From Bacteroidota bacterium (GTDB lineage Bacteria; Bacteroidota; Bacteroidia; Bacteroidales; Cfx3-03): a stretch of 8,187 nucleotides of DNA. Where the stretch lies: NCBI GenBank assembly GCA_030706265.1, contig JAUZOX010000099.1, positions 1 through 8,187 of the forward strand, given 5' to 3'. The notes under the pieces are model-generated. The model did no database searches, was not told the DNA's origin, and saw only the letters and a list, made by a program, of their open reading frames with translations. The translations under genes and the position numbers were made by a program. Below are positions 1 to 6,445 of the stretch, in pieces (position 1 is the first letter of the stretch; the number at the start of each line of letters is the position of its first letter).

Positions 1-254
1 AAGTGAAGTGATTTAAAATGTTAAAATTTAGTGTTTTATTTGTCCATCGCTAAAAGATCAACTCATTTTTAACTGGTCCAACAGTTCTGTTGTTGCTTTT
101 AATGGAATATTACAGCCGTTATTGATTACCGATAAGTTAAAGATTTAAAAATCATATCTAATACGCTTCAAAAAATCAAACAGGACCCTGAAACAGTATT
201 ATCTTTGACTGCAGAAGGTTACATTGCAATGGAGCGGATCTGTTGTTGTTTTTG
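1..254. other. Non-coding or degraded sequence, no supported gene
   Basis: All frames are broken by stops. One short plus-frame stretch (about 32-145) reads through FNWSNSSVVAFNG and ends in TAA. It faintly recalls the C-terminal block of some DDE transposases (NASAESFNAK-like), but the match is too short to call. A TATCTTTG string at 200-207 looks like a Bacteroidota -7 box but has no TTG at the right distance upstream and no gene downstream, so it is not called a promoter. Confidence 0.5.
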
Positions 255-545
255 GGATAGGCGTAGTGCCGGGAAATAGGATTCGAAGAAGCAAATACCA
301 TTATCAGATTCTCCGCCTTTTTCATGTACTTTCGAAGCCTGACCGCTGCCTTTAACCCGGTGCATATCCGGTGCATATCCTGTAGTAACCCGGTGCTGAT
401 CCAGTAGCTGTACCCCGATATGCACCGGATATGCATGGGGTATGTACCAGATATGCCATATCTTAAGGGCTGGCGTCAGGCATGGGTACGACATGGAAAA
501 GAGGAAGGGGCTGATACTCTTATACTCCATTATCCGGTGATCAGT
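255..545. repeat. Long imperfect inverted repeat with central 11-bp repeat array
   Basis: The two halves are inverted copies of each other around a short centre at 412-417. The core is a set of 11-bp units: ccggtgcatat at 357-367 and again at 368-378, then degenerate units at 379-389, 390-400 (ccggtgctgat) and 401-411. The opposite orientation follows as atatgcaccgg at 418-428, atatgcatggg at 429-439, gtatgtaccag at 440-450 and atatgccatat at 451-461. Similarity continues outside the array: the reverse complement of 302-355 (ttaaaggcagcggtcaggc...) aligns with 463-516 (ttaagggctggcgtcaggc...) across the whole stretch. A weaker match extends to roughly 255 and 545. Open frames on both strands (219-530 minus, 420-620 plus) give similar peptides (KG..QA...H.K) only because the arms are inverted copies, so neither is called a gene. 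A dispersed palindromic element or mobile-element remnant is possible. No terminal target duplication was identified. Confidence 0.7.
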
Positions 546-884
546 CTTTTAAATGATTATTCCGGGAAAATGGAGCGTATAAATGGACTTGTGCAAATGG
601 TGTTTAGACGTTTGTCATAAACGTATAAAATCACTAAATGCCATGGATAGACATCATTTCTTTTATCGATATTTTTTAAAATTCAATTCATCCATCGGGT
701 TTTAACTGTTTTCACCAGGTCATGCCATCACCCAAGGATAATTCCTTCTGGAATTTATTTTGTCTTGAAATAGCCTTGTGTGTGGCCAACTTCCATGGAC
801 TTCTTTGATCCTGAAAAAGGCAATTTACCTGTTGTTTCGGAATTTGATTTATGATAAAAAAGGTTGTTAAAATTGATTAATTAC
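546..884. other. Intergenic stretch without a supported gene
   Basis: AT-rich sequence with frequent stops in all frames. It contains an 11-bp imperfect inverted repeat (tttagacgttt at 603-613 against aaacgtataaa at 619-629, one mismatch, 5-nt loop) with no T-tract to make it a terminator. A short open piece at 795-854 reads MDFFDPEKGNLPVVSEFDL and ends in TGA. It looks protein-like but is too short to identify and could be the tail of a decayed gene or chance. Confidence 0.45.
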
Positions 885-896
885 GCAATCGGTTGC
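885..896. promoter_or_regulatory. Putative LacI-family operator
   Basis: The 12-mer gcaatcggttgc is an imperfect palindrome (10 of 12 positions symmetric) centred on CG, with the GCAA..TTGC half-sites typical of LacI/GalR-family operators. It overlaps the TTG of the -33 box (893-895) of the sugar-acid operon promoter, so a bound repressor would block RNA polymerase. No LacI-family gene lies in the window, so the regulator must be encoded elsewhere. Hexuronate-responsive LacI regulators are the natural candidates given the manD gene downstream; this is inferred. Confidence 0.55.
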
Positions 897-923
897 AAAA
901 GAATAAAACACTGTTTATCTTTG
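893..923 (+). promoter_or_regulatory. Bacteroidota-type promoter of the SDR-manD operon
   Basis: A TTG at 893-895 and TATCTTTG at 916-923 are separated by 20 bp, matching the Bacteroidota consensus TTTG-N19-21-TAnnTTTG. The transcript would start near 930, leaving a leader of about 118 nt before the first ATG. The leader has a short weak hairpin (cgat-taaa-atcg, 970-981) and no clear Shine-Dalgarno sequence. A LacI-type operator covers the -33 box. Confidence 0.65.
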
Positions 924-1047
924 TGGTGTTATTATAGATTGCGTTGATAAGGAAAGGACATTGGGGTACCGATTAAAATCGTAGAGGCCCTTTCGCTGCG
1001 GCATCGCCTATAATGACAACGGTAATGTATAACTCAACATTTTAACC

Positions 1048-1797
1048 ATGAATCCATCAATTCAGAAAATAGCCATTGTGACCGGTGCGGCAACCGGTCT
1101 CGGAAAGGCCATAGCAGAGAAATTTGTTAAAAGCAATATATTCACTGTTATCATTGTGCGCAATGAAGAAAAGGCAAGAATGGCCTGTGAATCTTTGGGA
1201 GGGCTTTCGGATTATGAAGTCTGCGACCTGAGTCAACTGGAAAAGTTACCCGGGCTTGTCGGTAAAATAAAGGAAAAATATGGCCATATCGATATTCTGG
1301 TCAACAATGCCGGGATTCATTTGAAAAAACCGATGCTTGAGGTTACCGATGAAGAATTTCAAAAAGTAATTCTGGTCAATGAAACGGTCGTGTTTAGCCT
1401 GTCACGCGAAGTCGCAAAAGTGATGATCGGGCAAAAGAGTGGTTCCATCATCAATATTAGCTCAATGGCATCCCAATACGGGATACCACAGGTGATTGCT
1501 TACAGTGCTGCAAAATCTGCTGTGGAAGGCATGACCAGGGCCATGGCCGTTGAGTTATCGCCATTCGGTGTCCGGGTTAATTGCATTGCACCCGGATTTA
1601 TCAAAACCAACATGTCTTCAAGTGCTTTGGATTCGGATCCCGAACGCAAACGAAAAGTATTCTCCCGTACCCCTATGGGCAAATTGGGCACCCCCGAAGA
1701 TGTTGCCAATGCAGCCTGGTTCCTTTCATCCGAAGAATCTTCCTATATCACCGGCACTGTAATGTGTGTGGATGGTGGAAATGCAATAGGATTTTAA
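1048..1797 (+). CDS. Classical short-chain dehydrogenase/reductase, probable sugar-acid oxidoreductase
   Basis: This 249-residue protein is a cytoplasmic NAD(P)-dependent classical SDR of standard length. Visible motifs are the Rossmann glycine motif TGAATGLG (residues 12-19), NNAG (86-89), catalytic Asn111, Ser139 and the YSAAK box with Tyr152 and Lys156, then the PG turn (182-183) and the C-terminal VDGG (241-244). The catalytic tetrad is complete, so an active enzyme is expected. It precedes manD by 89 bp with no promoter or terminator visible between, so the two are probably cotranscribed from the promoter at 893-923. ManD makes 2-keto-3-deoxygluconate from D-mannonate, so the best guess is a fructuronate reductase (mannonate oxidoreductase); an SDR does this job in Bacillus UxuB. 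A KduD-like or gluconate 5-dehydrogenase-like role is the alternative. The family call is firm; the substrate is inferred from context. The ATG at 1048 fits the first beta strand starting right after it. Confidence 0.92.
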   Translation: MNPSIQKIAIVTGAATGLGKAIAEKFVKSNIFTVIIVRNEEKARMACESLGGLSDYEVCDLSQLEKLPGLVGKIKEKYGHIDILVNNAGIHLKKPMLEVTDEEFQKVILVNETVVFSLSREVAKVMIGQKSGSIINISSMASQYGIPQVIAYSAAKSAVEGMTRAMAVELSPFGVRVNCIAPGFIKTNMSSSALDSDPERKRKVFSRTPMGKLGTPEDVANAAWFLSSEESSYITGTVMCVDGGNAIGF

Positions 1798-1886
1798 TAA
1801 AGAGATCATCAAATAAGCCGAGCATTTCTAAAACATATATCTAAGCATCACGATTAGCAAACCGTATCATCAAAAAATAATTTCTC

Positions 1887-3095
1887 ATGAAGATCACCGA
1901 AGCCAAAGTAATCGTTTGTTCCCCAACCCGTAATTTTGTTACCCTTTTGATTCGTACCGATGAAGGTATCTATGGTTTGGGTGATGCTACGCTAAATGGT
2001 CGCGAACTAGCGGTAGCCACTTATTTGGAGGAATACTGTATTCCATGTTTGATCGGACGTAATCCGTTTGACACAGAGGATATATGGCAATATTTTTACA
2101 TAGGGGCCTACTGGAAACGTGGTCCTGTGACCATGTCGGCATTGGCTGCCATAGACATGGCCTTATGGGACATTAAAGGAAAAGTGCTCAATACCCCTGT
2201 CTATAATTTACTGGGAGGCAAAAGCCGGGACCGGATAATGGTATATTGCCATGCGAATGGAACCGATCTTTCACAAACACTCGAAGAAGTGCACCAACAC
2301 CTCGAAATGGGTTATAAAGCGATCAGGGTTCAGACAGGGATCCCCGGCATTGCCTCAACTTATGGCGTAGTTGCGAAAGGGGAGAAATATGAGCCGGCCA
2401 CACGGGGGGTGCCACATGAAAGCAGCTGGAGTACCGAGAAGTATCTTAACTTCATACCCCGACTTTTCAGTGCAGTGCGCGATAAGTTTGGCGATGATAT
2501 TCATTTGTTGCACGATTGCCATCACAGGTTAACCCCCATCGAAGCCGCCCGCTTTGGTAAGGAAGTTGAACCTTTTCACCTTTTCTGGATGGAGGATCCG
2601 GTTTCTGAAGAGCTGCAGGAATCATTCCGGATTATTCGCAACCATACGACCACTCCCATTGCCGTAGGCGAAATCTTTAATTCGGTCTTCGATTGTAACC
2701 GGTTGATTACAGAACAACTTATTGATTATCTGCGCATGACCATTGTTCATGGCGGAGGAATAACTCCCCTTCAAAAAGTGGCTCATCTGGCTGAGGTCTA
2801 CAATGTCCGTACCGGATTTCATGGAGCGACGGATCTGTCTCCGGTTACCATGGCTGCTGCGCTGCACTTCAATACCGCCATTCACAACTTTGGTATTCAG
2901 GAACATATGCCGCATGAACCTTTGGTAGATGAGGTTTTCCCTCATGCTTATTACTTCAGGGATGGGTTCATGTATGCCGGTGATAAGCCCGGATTAGGTA
3001 TTGATATTGATATGGCGCTGGTTGATAAATATCCGTATCAGCGGGCATATCTTCCTTTAAACCGTCGTGAGGACGGAACGATGTGGAACTGGTAA
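1887..3095 (+). CDS. manD: D-mannonate dehydratase, enolase superfamily (ManD)
   Basis: Converts D-mannonate to 2-keto-3-deoxy-D-gluconate plus water in hexuronate catabolism, using Mg2+ in the cytoplasm. The 402-residue length equals that of the characterised Novosphingobium ManD as I recall it, and the sequence follows that family from MKIT.A.VI.CSP at the N-terminus to LP.NR.EDGTM near the end. The N-terminal capping domain (about 1-110) precedes the mandelate-racemase-like barrel. Metal ligands are Asp210, Glu236 (in WMED) and Glu262 (in VGE). Catalytic positions Arg147, Tyr159, His212 and His312 are all present at family numbering. Position 314 is Ala (HGATDL), which I recall as the state in efficient mannonate dehydratases, where weak or inactive relatives carry Pro; that correlation is from memory. 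The gene lies 89 bp after the SDR gene and ends 4 bp before the end of the convergent rlmF. A minor activity on D-gluconate, known in some subgroup members, is possible. Confidence 0.95.
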   Translation: MKITEAKVIVCSPTRNFVTLLIRTDEGIYGLGDATLNGRELAVATYLEEYCIPCLIGRNPFDTEDIWQYFYIGAYWKRGPVTMSALAAIDMALWDIKGKVLNTPVYNLLGGKSRDRIMVYCHANGTDLSQTLEEVHQHLEMGYKAIRVQTGIPGIASTYGVVAKGEKYEPATRGVPHESSWSTEKYLNFIPRLFSAVRDKFGDDIHLLHDCHHRLTPIEAARFGKEVEPFHLFWMEDPVSEELQESFRIIRNHTTTPIAVGEIFNSVFDCNRLITEQLIDYLRMTIVHGGGITPLQKVAHLAEVYNVRTGFHGATDLSPVTMAAALHFNTAIHNFGIQEHMPHEPLVDEVFPHAYYFRDGFMYAGDKPGLGIDIDMALVDKYPYQRAYLPLNRREDGTMWNW

Positions 3096-3099
3096 TTCC

Positions 3100-4074
3100 T
3101 TATACGGTCTCATTCCACCGGGTATTTATCCACTGCTTTTTATCTTCAGGGGTGAAGAAAGTCCATGCCACGATCCGGCTTGATTTATTCCCCTGGCCCA
3201 TGGGAATGGTCCTGACTTCGACGGCTTCTGCCTTTTCCAGTGCTAAATAAATATTTTTAAGATGCGATTGTTTGGCGACTGCTGTTGAAAACCAAAAACA
3301 GTTTGAAGAGAAAAGTTTACTCTGTCGAATCATGTCTTCAATAAAACGTTCTTCACCCCCTTTGCACCACAACTCCGTGCTTTGCCCTCCAAAGTTAAGC
3401 ACGGGGTCTTCGATTTGTTCCTTATTCAGGTTGCTCAGTTTCCGTAACGTCCCGGCCTGGGCCTCTGCCAGGGAGGCATGAAAGGGAGGATTGCAGACCG
3501 TCAGATCAAAGCGTTCGTTCTTTTGAATGATTCCAAAGAAAATATCGTTGGGTTGGTGCTGCATTCTCACTTCGACATTCCCCTTTAAGACCGGATTCGA
3601 GTCAATGATCTTATTTGCTGAAGCAACAGCTCCGGGATCAATTTCTGCTCCAACAAATGACCAGCCATATTCTTTTACCCCTATGATGGGGTAAACACAA
3701 TTTGCCCCGATGCCGACATCCAGGCATTTTATCTTCGGTCCGGTTGGGATTTTCCCGTAATTACAGCTCCCCAATATATCTGAGATATGATGAATGTAAT
3801 CGGCCCTCCCCGGGATGGGTGGACATAAATAGTTTTGGGGAATGTCCCACTTGTCAATATCATAATAGTATTTCAACAAAGCCTTGTTAAGCATCTTTAC
3901 CGCTTGCGGGTTTGCAAAATCAATGGATTCATCGCCATATACATTCAACTTCACAAACTGAGCCAGATCAGGACAACTTTCAATCAGTTGCTTGAAATCA
4001 TAACGCCCGCGATGTTTGTTGCGTTTGTGTAATCTTGTTTTTTCCTTTGGATGTTCTTTCTTTTTATGAAGCAT
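3100..4074 (-). CDS. rlmF: 23S rRNA (adenine1618-N6)-methyltransferase RlmF
   Basis: An S-adenosylmethionine-dependent enzyme that methylates A1618 of 23S rRNA at N6. The 324-residue protein tracks E. coli RlmF (about 308 residues) along its whole length: LHKRNKHRGRYD near the start (15-26), SIDFANPQAVK.LNKALL (50-67), WDIP..LCPPIPGRADYIHH (76-96), the SAM-binding strand LDVGIGANCVYP (118-129), and the amino-methyltransferase catalytic motif NPPFH (195-199), followed by LNFGGQ..ELWC.GGE (226-241). The N-terminus is Lys/Arg-rich, suiting RNA contact. It is monocistronic and points away from the lipoprotein gene, with a good -7 box (TACCTTTG, minus strand 4161-4154) about 80 nt upstream of the start. 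Its end nearly abuts that of manD, with no recognisable terminator in the 4-bp gap. The ATG at 4074 is the natural start because homology begins within the first 20 residues. Confidence 0.96.
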   Translation of the reverse strand: MLHKKKEHPKEKTRLHKRNKHRGRYDFKQLIESCPDLAQFVKLNVYGDESIDFANPQAVKMLNKALLKYYYDIDKWDIPQNYLCPPIPGRADYIHHISDILGSCNYGKIPTGPKIKCLDVGIGANCVYPIIGVKEYGWSFVGAEIDPGAVASANKIIDSNPVLKGNVEVRMQHQPNDIFFGIIQKNERFDLTVCNPPFHASLAEAQAGTLRKLSNLNKEQIEDPVLNFGGQSTELWCKGGEERFIEDMIRQSKLFSSNCFWFSTAVAKQSHLKNIYLALEKAEAVEVRTIPMGQGNKSSRIVAWTFFTPEDKKQWINTRWNETV

Positions 4075-4153
4075 GGTATATGATGATAATGCGTTGATTA
4101 TAAGTCAGCTTTGAAAATTACTTGAAGGATGTGTGGTCAATGTAAATTGGCAT

Positions 4154-4161
4154 CAAAGGTA
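4154..4161 (-). promoter_or_regulatory. Candidate -7 box of the rlmF promoter
   Basis: On the minus strand this reads TACCTTTG, an exact fit to TAnnTTTG, with the predicted transcript start near 4147 and a leader of about 70 nt before the rlmF ATG at 4074. No good TTG -33 box is seen 19-21 bp further upstream, so the promoter may be weak or activator-dependent. The call rests on one element and position. Confidence 0.5.
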
Positions 4162-4414
4162 CGCATTTATACCGAAGTGCCGTTATGATTGCCTGAGCCT
4201 ATTATTCTGAAGTTCTTGGGTTTTACAAAAATGAAACTTGGTATAATGTTTAAGTTTTATATCAAAACTTTGTAAGTTTACCGGAAAAATAATGTGGTTG
4301 CATAAAAAAGTTGTTCATATAGTGACTTGTTATCTGCACCAGTACAACTTTTTAAGGCTAAACTGAACTTGACCTTGATCTTGATTTCAATTTTATAACC
4401 TTAAAGCCATTTTT
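4162..4414. other. Intergenic region between divergent rlmF and lipoprotein genes
   Basis: AT-rich and without an open frame that looks coding. It holds a repetitive stretch cttgaccttgatcttgat near 4368-4386 but no exact TAnnTTTG promoter on the plus strand, so the promoter of the downstream small gene is not identified. Confidence 0.4.
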
Positions 4415-4763
4415 ATGAACAAGTTGATAATGTTTTTTGCTTTATTTTGTTTGTTTGTTGGTTTCCTGCTCGACGACCCAAAAAGTTTCATCGGTAACGG
4501 TAAATCAAAACAGTACTGCACAAGGAGAAGAAAGAGATGGTTGTTCTTTTAAAAAAGCAATAGTCATAAACGAAACGACCGAGAGTAAAGGTGTTGCAGC
4601 AGAATATACCTGGTTAAGAACCAATTATCCAGGTTATAGGATGCAGCACCAAGCCCTTAGCTTTAATAATAAAAAACCATTTGATTTACTGGATATCATA
4701 ACAGCAGATGGCAAGGCGAAAAGTTTCTTTTTTGACATTTCTAATTTCTTCGGAAAATTATAA
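4415..4763 (+). pseudogene. Small lipoprotein gene with an apparent 1-nt frameshift in the signal peptide
   Basis: The only ATGs at the 5' end (4415 and 4430, in frame with each other) open MNKLIMFFALFCLFVG, a typical lipoprotein signal start, but this frame runs past the expected lipobox and stops after about 45 codons. The body, with lipobox LVSC then STTQK and ending in KSFFFDISNFFGKL, is in the next frame and has no ATG; its frame opens just after a stop at 4428-4430, leaving only a TTG at 4437 with no charged n-region. Removing one T from the T6 run at 4433-4438 gives MNKLIMFLLYFVCLLVSC, a near-ideal lipoprotein signal with Cys18 as the lipidated residue, and a 115-residue product. Removing one T at 4462-4464 instead gives LFVGSC, also acceptable. 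The mature part is hydrophilic, without a domain I recognise; function unknown. It could be a true frameshift mutation, slippage-controlled expression or a sequencing error. Initiation from TTG 4437 is possible but gives a poor signal peptide. Confidence 0.7.
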
Positions 4764-4841
4764 ATAACGCCAAATGAGGAGGGGGAATGAGGTTATACTC
4801 AAATGTTTAGTGAAACACAGTTTTTTTCAAACAACATTTGC

Positions 4842-4849
4842 TATCTTTA
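4842..4849 (+). promoter_or_regulatory. Weak -7 box upstream of the araC-family gene
   Basis: TATCTTTA differs from TAnnTTTG only in the last base and lies 24 nt before the ATG at 4874. No TTG -33 box is found 20 bp upstream. Its position argues against the in-frame TTG at 4838 as a start, since that would lie within the promoter. Confidence 0.35.
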
Positions 4850-4873
4850 TGTTTCCAAATAAAAGAACAACTC

Positions 4874-5755
4874 ATGCCGGCTAAAGACCAAATATACAGC
4901 TACGACCTGATTTACAATGATGCCCCAATGCCTTTTGTGATCAAAACCATGGAAGAAATTGACAATAAATCAGGGGGTATTGCCGATAATCCACACCGGC
5001 ATAATTACTATACCATTATCTGGTCATTCACTGCAACCGGAAAACATATCATCGATTTCAAAGAATACCCCATTGCCCCCAACTATATTTTCTTTGTAAG
5101 CCCCGATCAGGTTCACCAGATTCTTACCGATCCCAATCCTACGGGCTTTGTCATTCTCTTTACTCCTGAATTCCTTGAAAAGAACAGCATCCGCAATGAT
5201 TTCATCGCCAATTTGAAACTTTTCCAGAAAAGCGATGAAACCCCTCCGCTTGAACTCAATGAAACAATGGTCATGAAGTTAAAACCATTTGTAGAACAGA
5301 TGATGATTGCCTTTCATTCTCAAAGCGATATGTTTTTAGAGACCATCGGCGCTTACCTGAAACTGTTTTTGATTGAATGCAAAGGGCACTGCTCTTTATT
5401 TTCGGGTTCAAATACCCAGACAGTCGAAGTCGAAAAAACGATTGTGAAAAACTTTAAGGCAATCGTGGAAAAAAGCTATACCCGTTCGCATCAGGTAAAA
5501 TACTATGCCGACTCGTTAAATGTAACGCCAAATTACCTGAATGAAGTCATCAAAGCATCCATGAATGTATCGGCAAAGGATTTTATTCAAAACAGGCTCA
5601 TACTCGAAGCTAAGCGGATGGTCGTTTTTACAGATAAAAGCGGTAAGGAAATTGGATTCGATCTGGGCTTTGAAGATCCCTCACACTTTAGTAAGTTTTT
5701 TAAAATCAATACCGGCCAATCTCTTCAGGATTTTAAAGAGCGCATTTTAAAATAG
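4874..5755 (+). CDS. AraC-family transcriptional regulator with N-terminal cupin
   Basis: This 293-residue cytoplasmic DNA-binding protein has the usual AraC layout. Residues about 20-100 form a cupin-like sensor half with a histidine-rich strand (NPHRHNYYTIIW, 39-50) and a second conserved segment (SPDQVHQIL, 76-84), then a helical linker. The C-terminal pair of helix-turn-helix motifs spans about 190-293: the first around VKYYADSLNVTPNYLNEVIK (208-227), the second around GKEIGFDLGFEDPSHFSKFFK (257-277), followed by the family's closing TGQSLQDFKE. The frame is open upstream to a TTG at 4838, but the ATG at 4874 fits better because the sensor domain begins soon after and a -7-like box lies at 4842-4849. 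The effector and targets cannot be read from the sequence. The adjacent yceI-pirin operon downstream, in the same direction but with its own promoter, is a possible target; this is inferred. Confidence 0.93.
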   Translation: MPAKDQIYSYDLIYNDAPMPFVIKTMEEIDNKSGGIADNPHRHNYYTIIWSFTATGKHIIDFKEYPIAPNYIFFVSPDQVHQILTDPNPTGFVILFTPEFLEKNSIRNDFIANLKLFQKSDETPPLELNETMVMKLKPFVEQMMIAFHSQSDMFLETIGAYLKLFLIECKGHCSLFSGSNTQTVEVEKTIVKNFKAIVEKSYTRSHQVKYYADSLNVTPNYLNEVIKASMNVSAKDFIQNRLILEAKRMVVFTDKSGKEIGFDLGFEDPSHFSKFFKINTGQSLQDFKERILK

Positions 5756-5828
5756 CCGGTATCGACTTTGCTTATTTAAAATAATTCTAATTACCCTGAT
5801 TTTTACAATCGATTCCATAATTTATCCA

Positions 5829-5859
5829 TTTTGCACCCTTTCGGGTTGCCCTACCTTTG
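5829..5859 (+). promoter_or_regulatory. Promoter of the yceI-pirin operon
   Basis: TACCTTTG at 5852-5859 is an exact -7 match, with TTTTG at 5829-5833 as the -33 box and an 18-bp spacer, one base shorter than usual. The spacer carries a small dyad, accc-tttc-gggt (5835-5846), which could be an operator or chance. The predicted start near 5866 leaves a leader of about 16 nt and rules out translation from the upstream in-frame TTG at 5831. Confidence 0.65.
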
Positions 5860-5881
5860 TGTCATCAAACAAATAAAACAG

Positions 5882-6433
5882 ATGACAATGGAAACAACAG
5901 TAAAAACAAAATGGAGCATTGATCCGATACACAGTGAAATCTCTTTCAAAGTAAAACACTTAATGATTACCAACGTCAAGGGCGTGTTCAAGGATTTCTC
6001 TGCAAATATATACACAGCCGGTGATGATCTTATGACCGCTGATATTGACTTCTCAATGGATCCGGCTTCAATCAATACCGGAGCTGCCGATCGCGATGCA
6101 CACCTGAGAAGTGCCGATTTCTTTGACGTTGAAAACCACAAACAAATCACATTTGTGGGCAGTAAATATGAAAAAGCGGATGACGAAGGGAATTACATAT
6201 TGTATGGCGACCTTACCATCAAAGGTATCACCAAACAAATTAAGCTCGATGTTGAATTTGGTGGGGTGATGAAGGATCCCTGGGGAAATGAAAAAGCGGG
6301 TTTCACGATTAACGGGAAGATTAACCGCAAAGACTGGGGCCTGAATTGGAATGCGACACTCGAGGCAGGCGGCATGCTTGTAAGCGATGAAGTGAGAATA
6401 AATTGTGAAGTACAGCTGATCAAAGCAGCGTAA
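5882..6433 (+). CDS. YceI-family protein (lipocalin-like, isoprenoid-binding fold)
   Basis: A 183-residue YceI-domain protein filling the whole length. YceI folds are extended beta barrels that bind long polyisoprenoid chains; the cellular role is generally unclear, with links to acid, osmotic or redox stress. Conserved family segments are WSIDPIHSEISFKVKHLMI (11-29), the RDAHLRSADFFD block (71-82), LTIKGITK (111-118), PWG (133-135) and the near-C-terminal RKDWGLNWN (149-157). No signal peptide precedes the domain, unlike the periplasmic E. coli YceI, so this version is predicted to be cytoplasmic. ATG 5882 is chosen; ATG 5888, two codons later, is equally plausible. The promoter at 5829-5859 excludes the longer frame. 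The pirin gene starts 12 bp after the stop, so the two form an operon. Confidence 0.93.
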   Translation: MTMETTVKTKWSIDPIHSEISFKVKHLMITNVKGVFKDFSANIYTAGDDLMTADIDFSMDPASINTGAADRDAHLRSADFFDVENHKQITFVGSKYEKADDEGNYILYGDLTIKGITKQIKLDVEFGGVMKDPWGNEKAGFTINGKINRKDWGLNWNATLEAGGMLVSDEVRINCEVQLIKAA

Positions 6434-6445
6434 TTGATTTCAAAA

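Noticed and set aside
200..207. TATCTTTG as a promoter -7 box
   Set aside because: No TTG at 19-21 bp upstream and no gene downstream.
357..461. CRISPR array
   Set aside because: The 11-bp units are contiguous, without unique spacers, reverse orientation at the centre, and no cas gene is nearby.
219..530. Open frame of 103 codons on the minus strand
   Set aside because: It runs through the inverted 11-bp array and has repeat-driven composition; its peptide resembles the plus-strand frame at 420-620 only because the DNA is an inverted repeat. No promoter or domain supports it.
420..620. Open frame of 66 codons on the plus strand
   Set aside because: It starts within the right arm of the inverted repeat and has no recognisable domain or initiation context.
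3062..3076. Hairpin ccgtc-gtgag-gacgg as terminator for rlmF
   Set aside because: The stem is only 5 bp and is followed by TTT then purines on the minus strand; too weak to call.
3186..3206. Hairpin attccc...gggaat in rlmF as terminator for manD
   Set aside because: There is no T-run after it on the plus strand.
4838..4873. TTG start that would lengthen the AraC-family protein by 12 residues
   Set aside because: It overlaps the candidate promoter box and the added residues are not part of the sensor domain; ATG 4874 fits better.
5831..5881. TTG start adding 17 residues to the YceI protein
   Set aside because: The segment contains the -33 and -7 boxes, and the added residues do not form a signal peptide.
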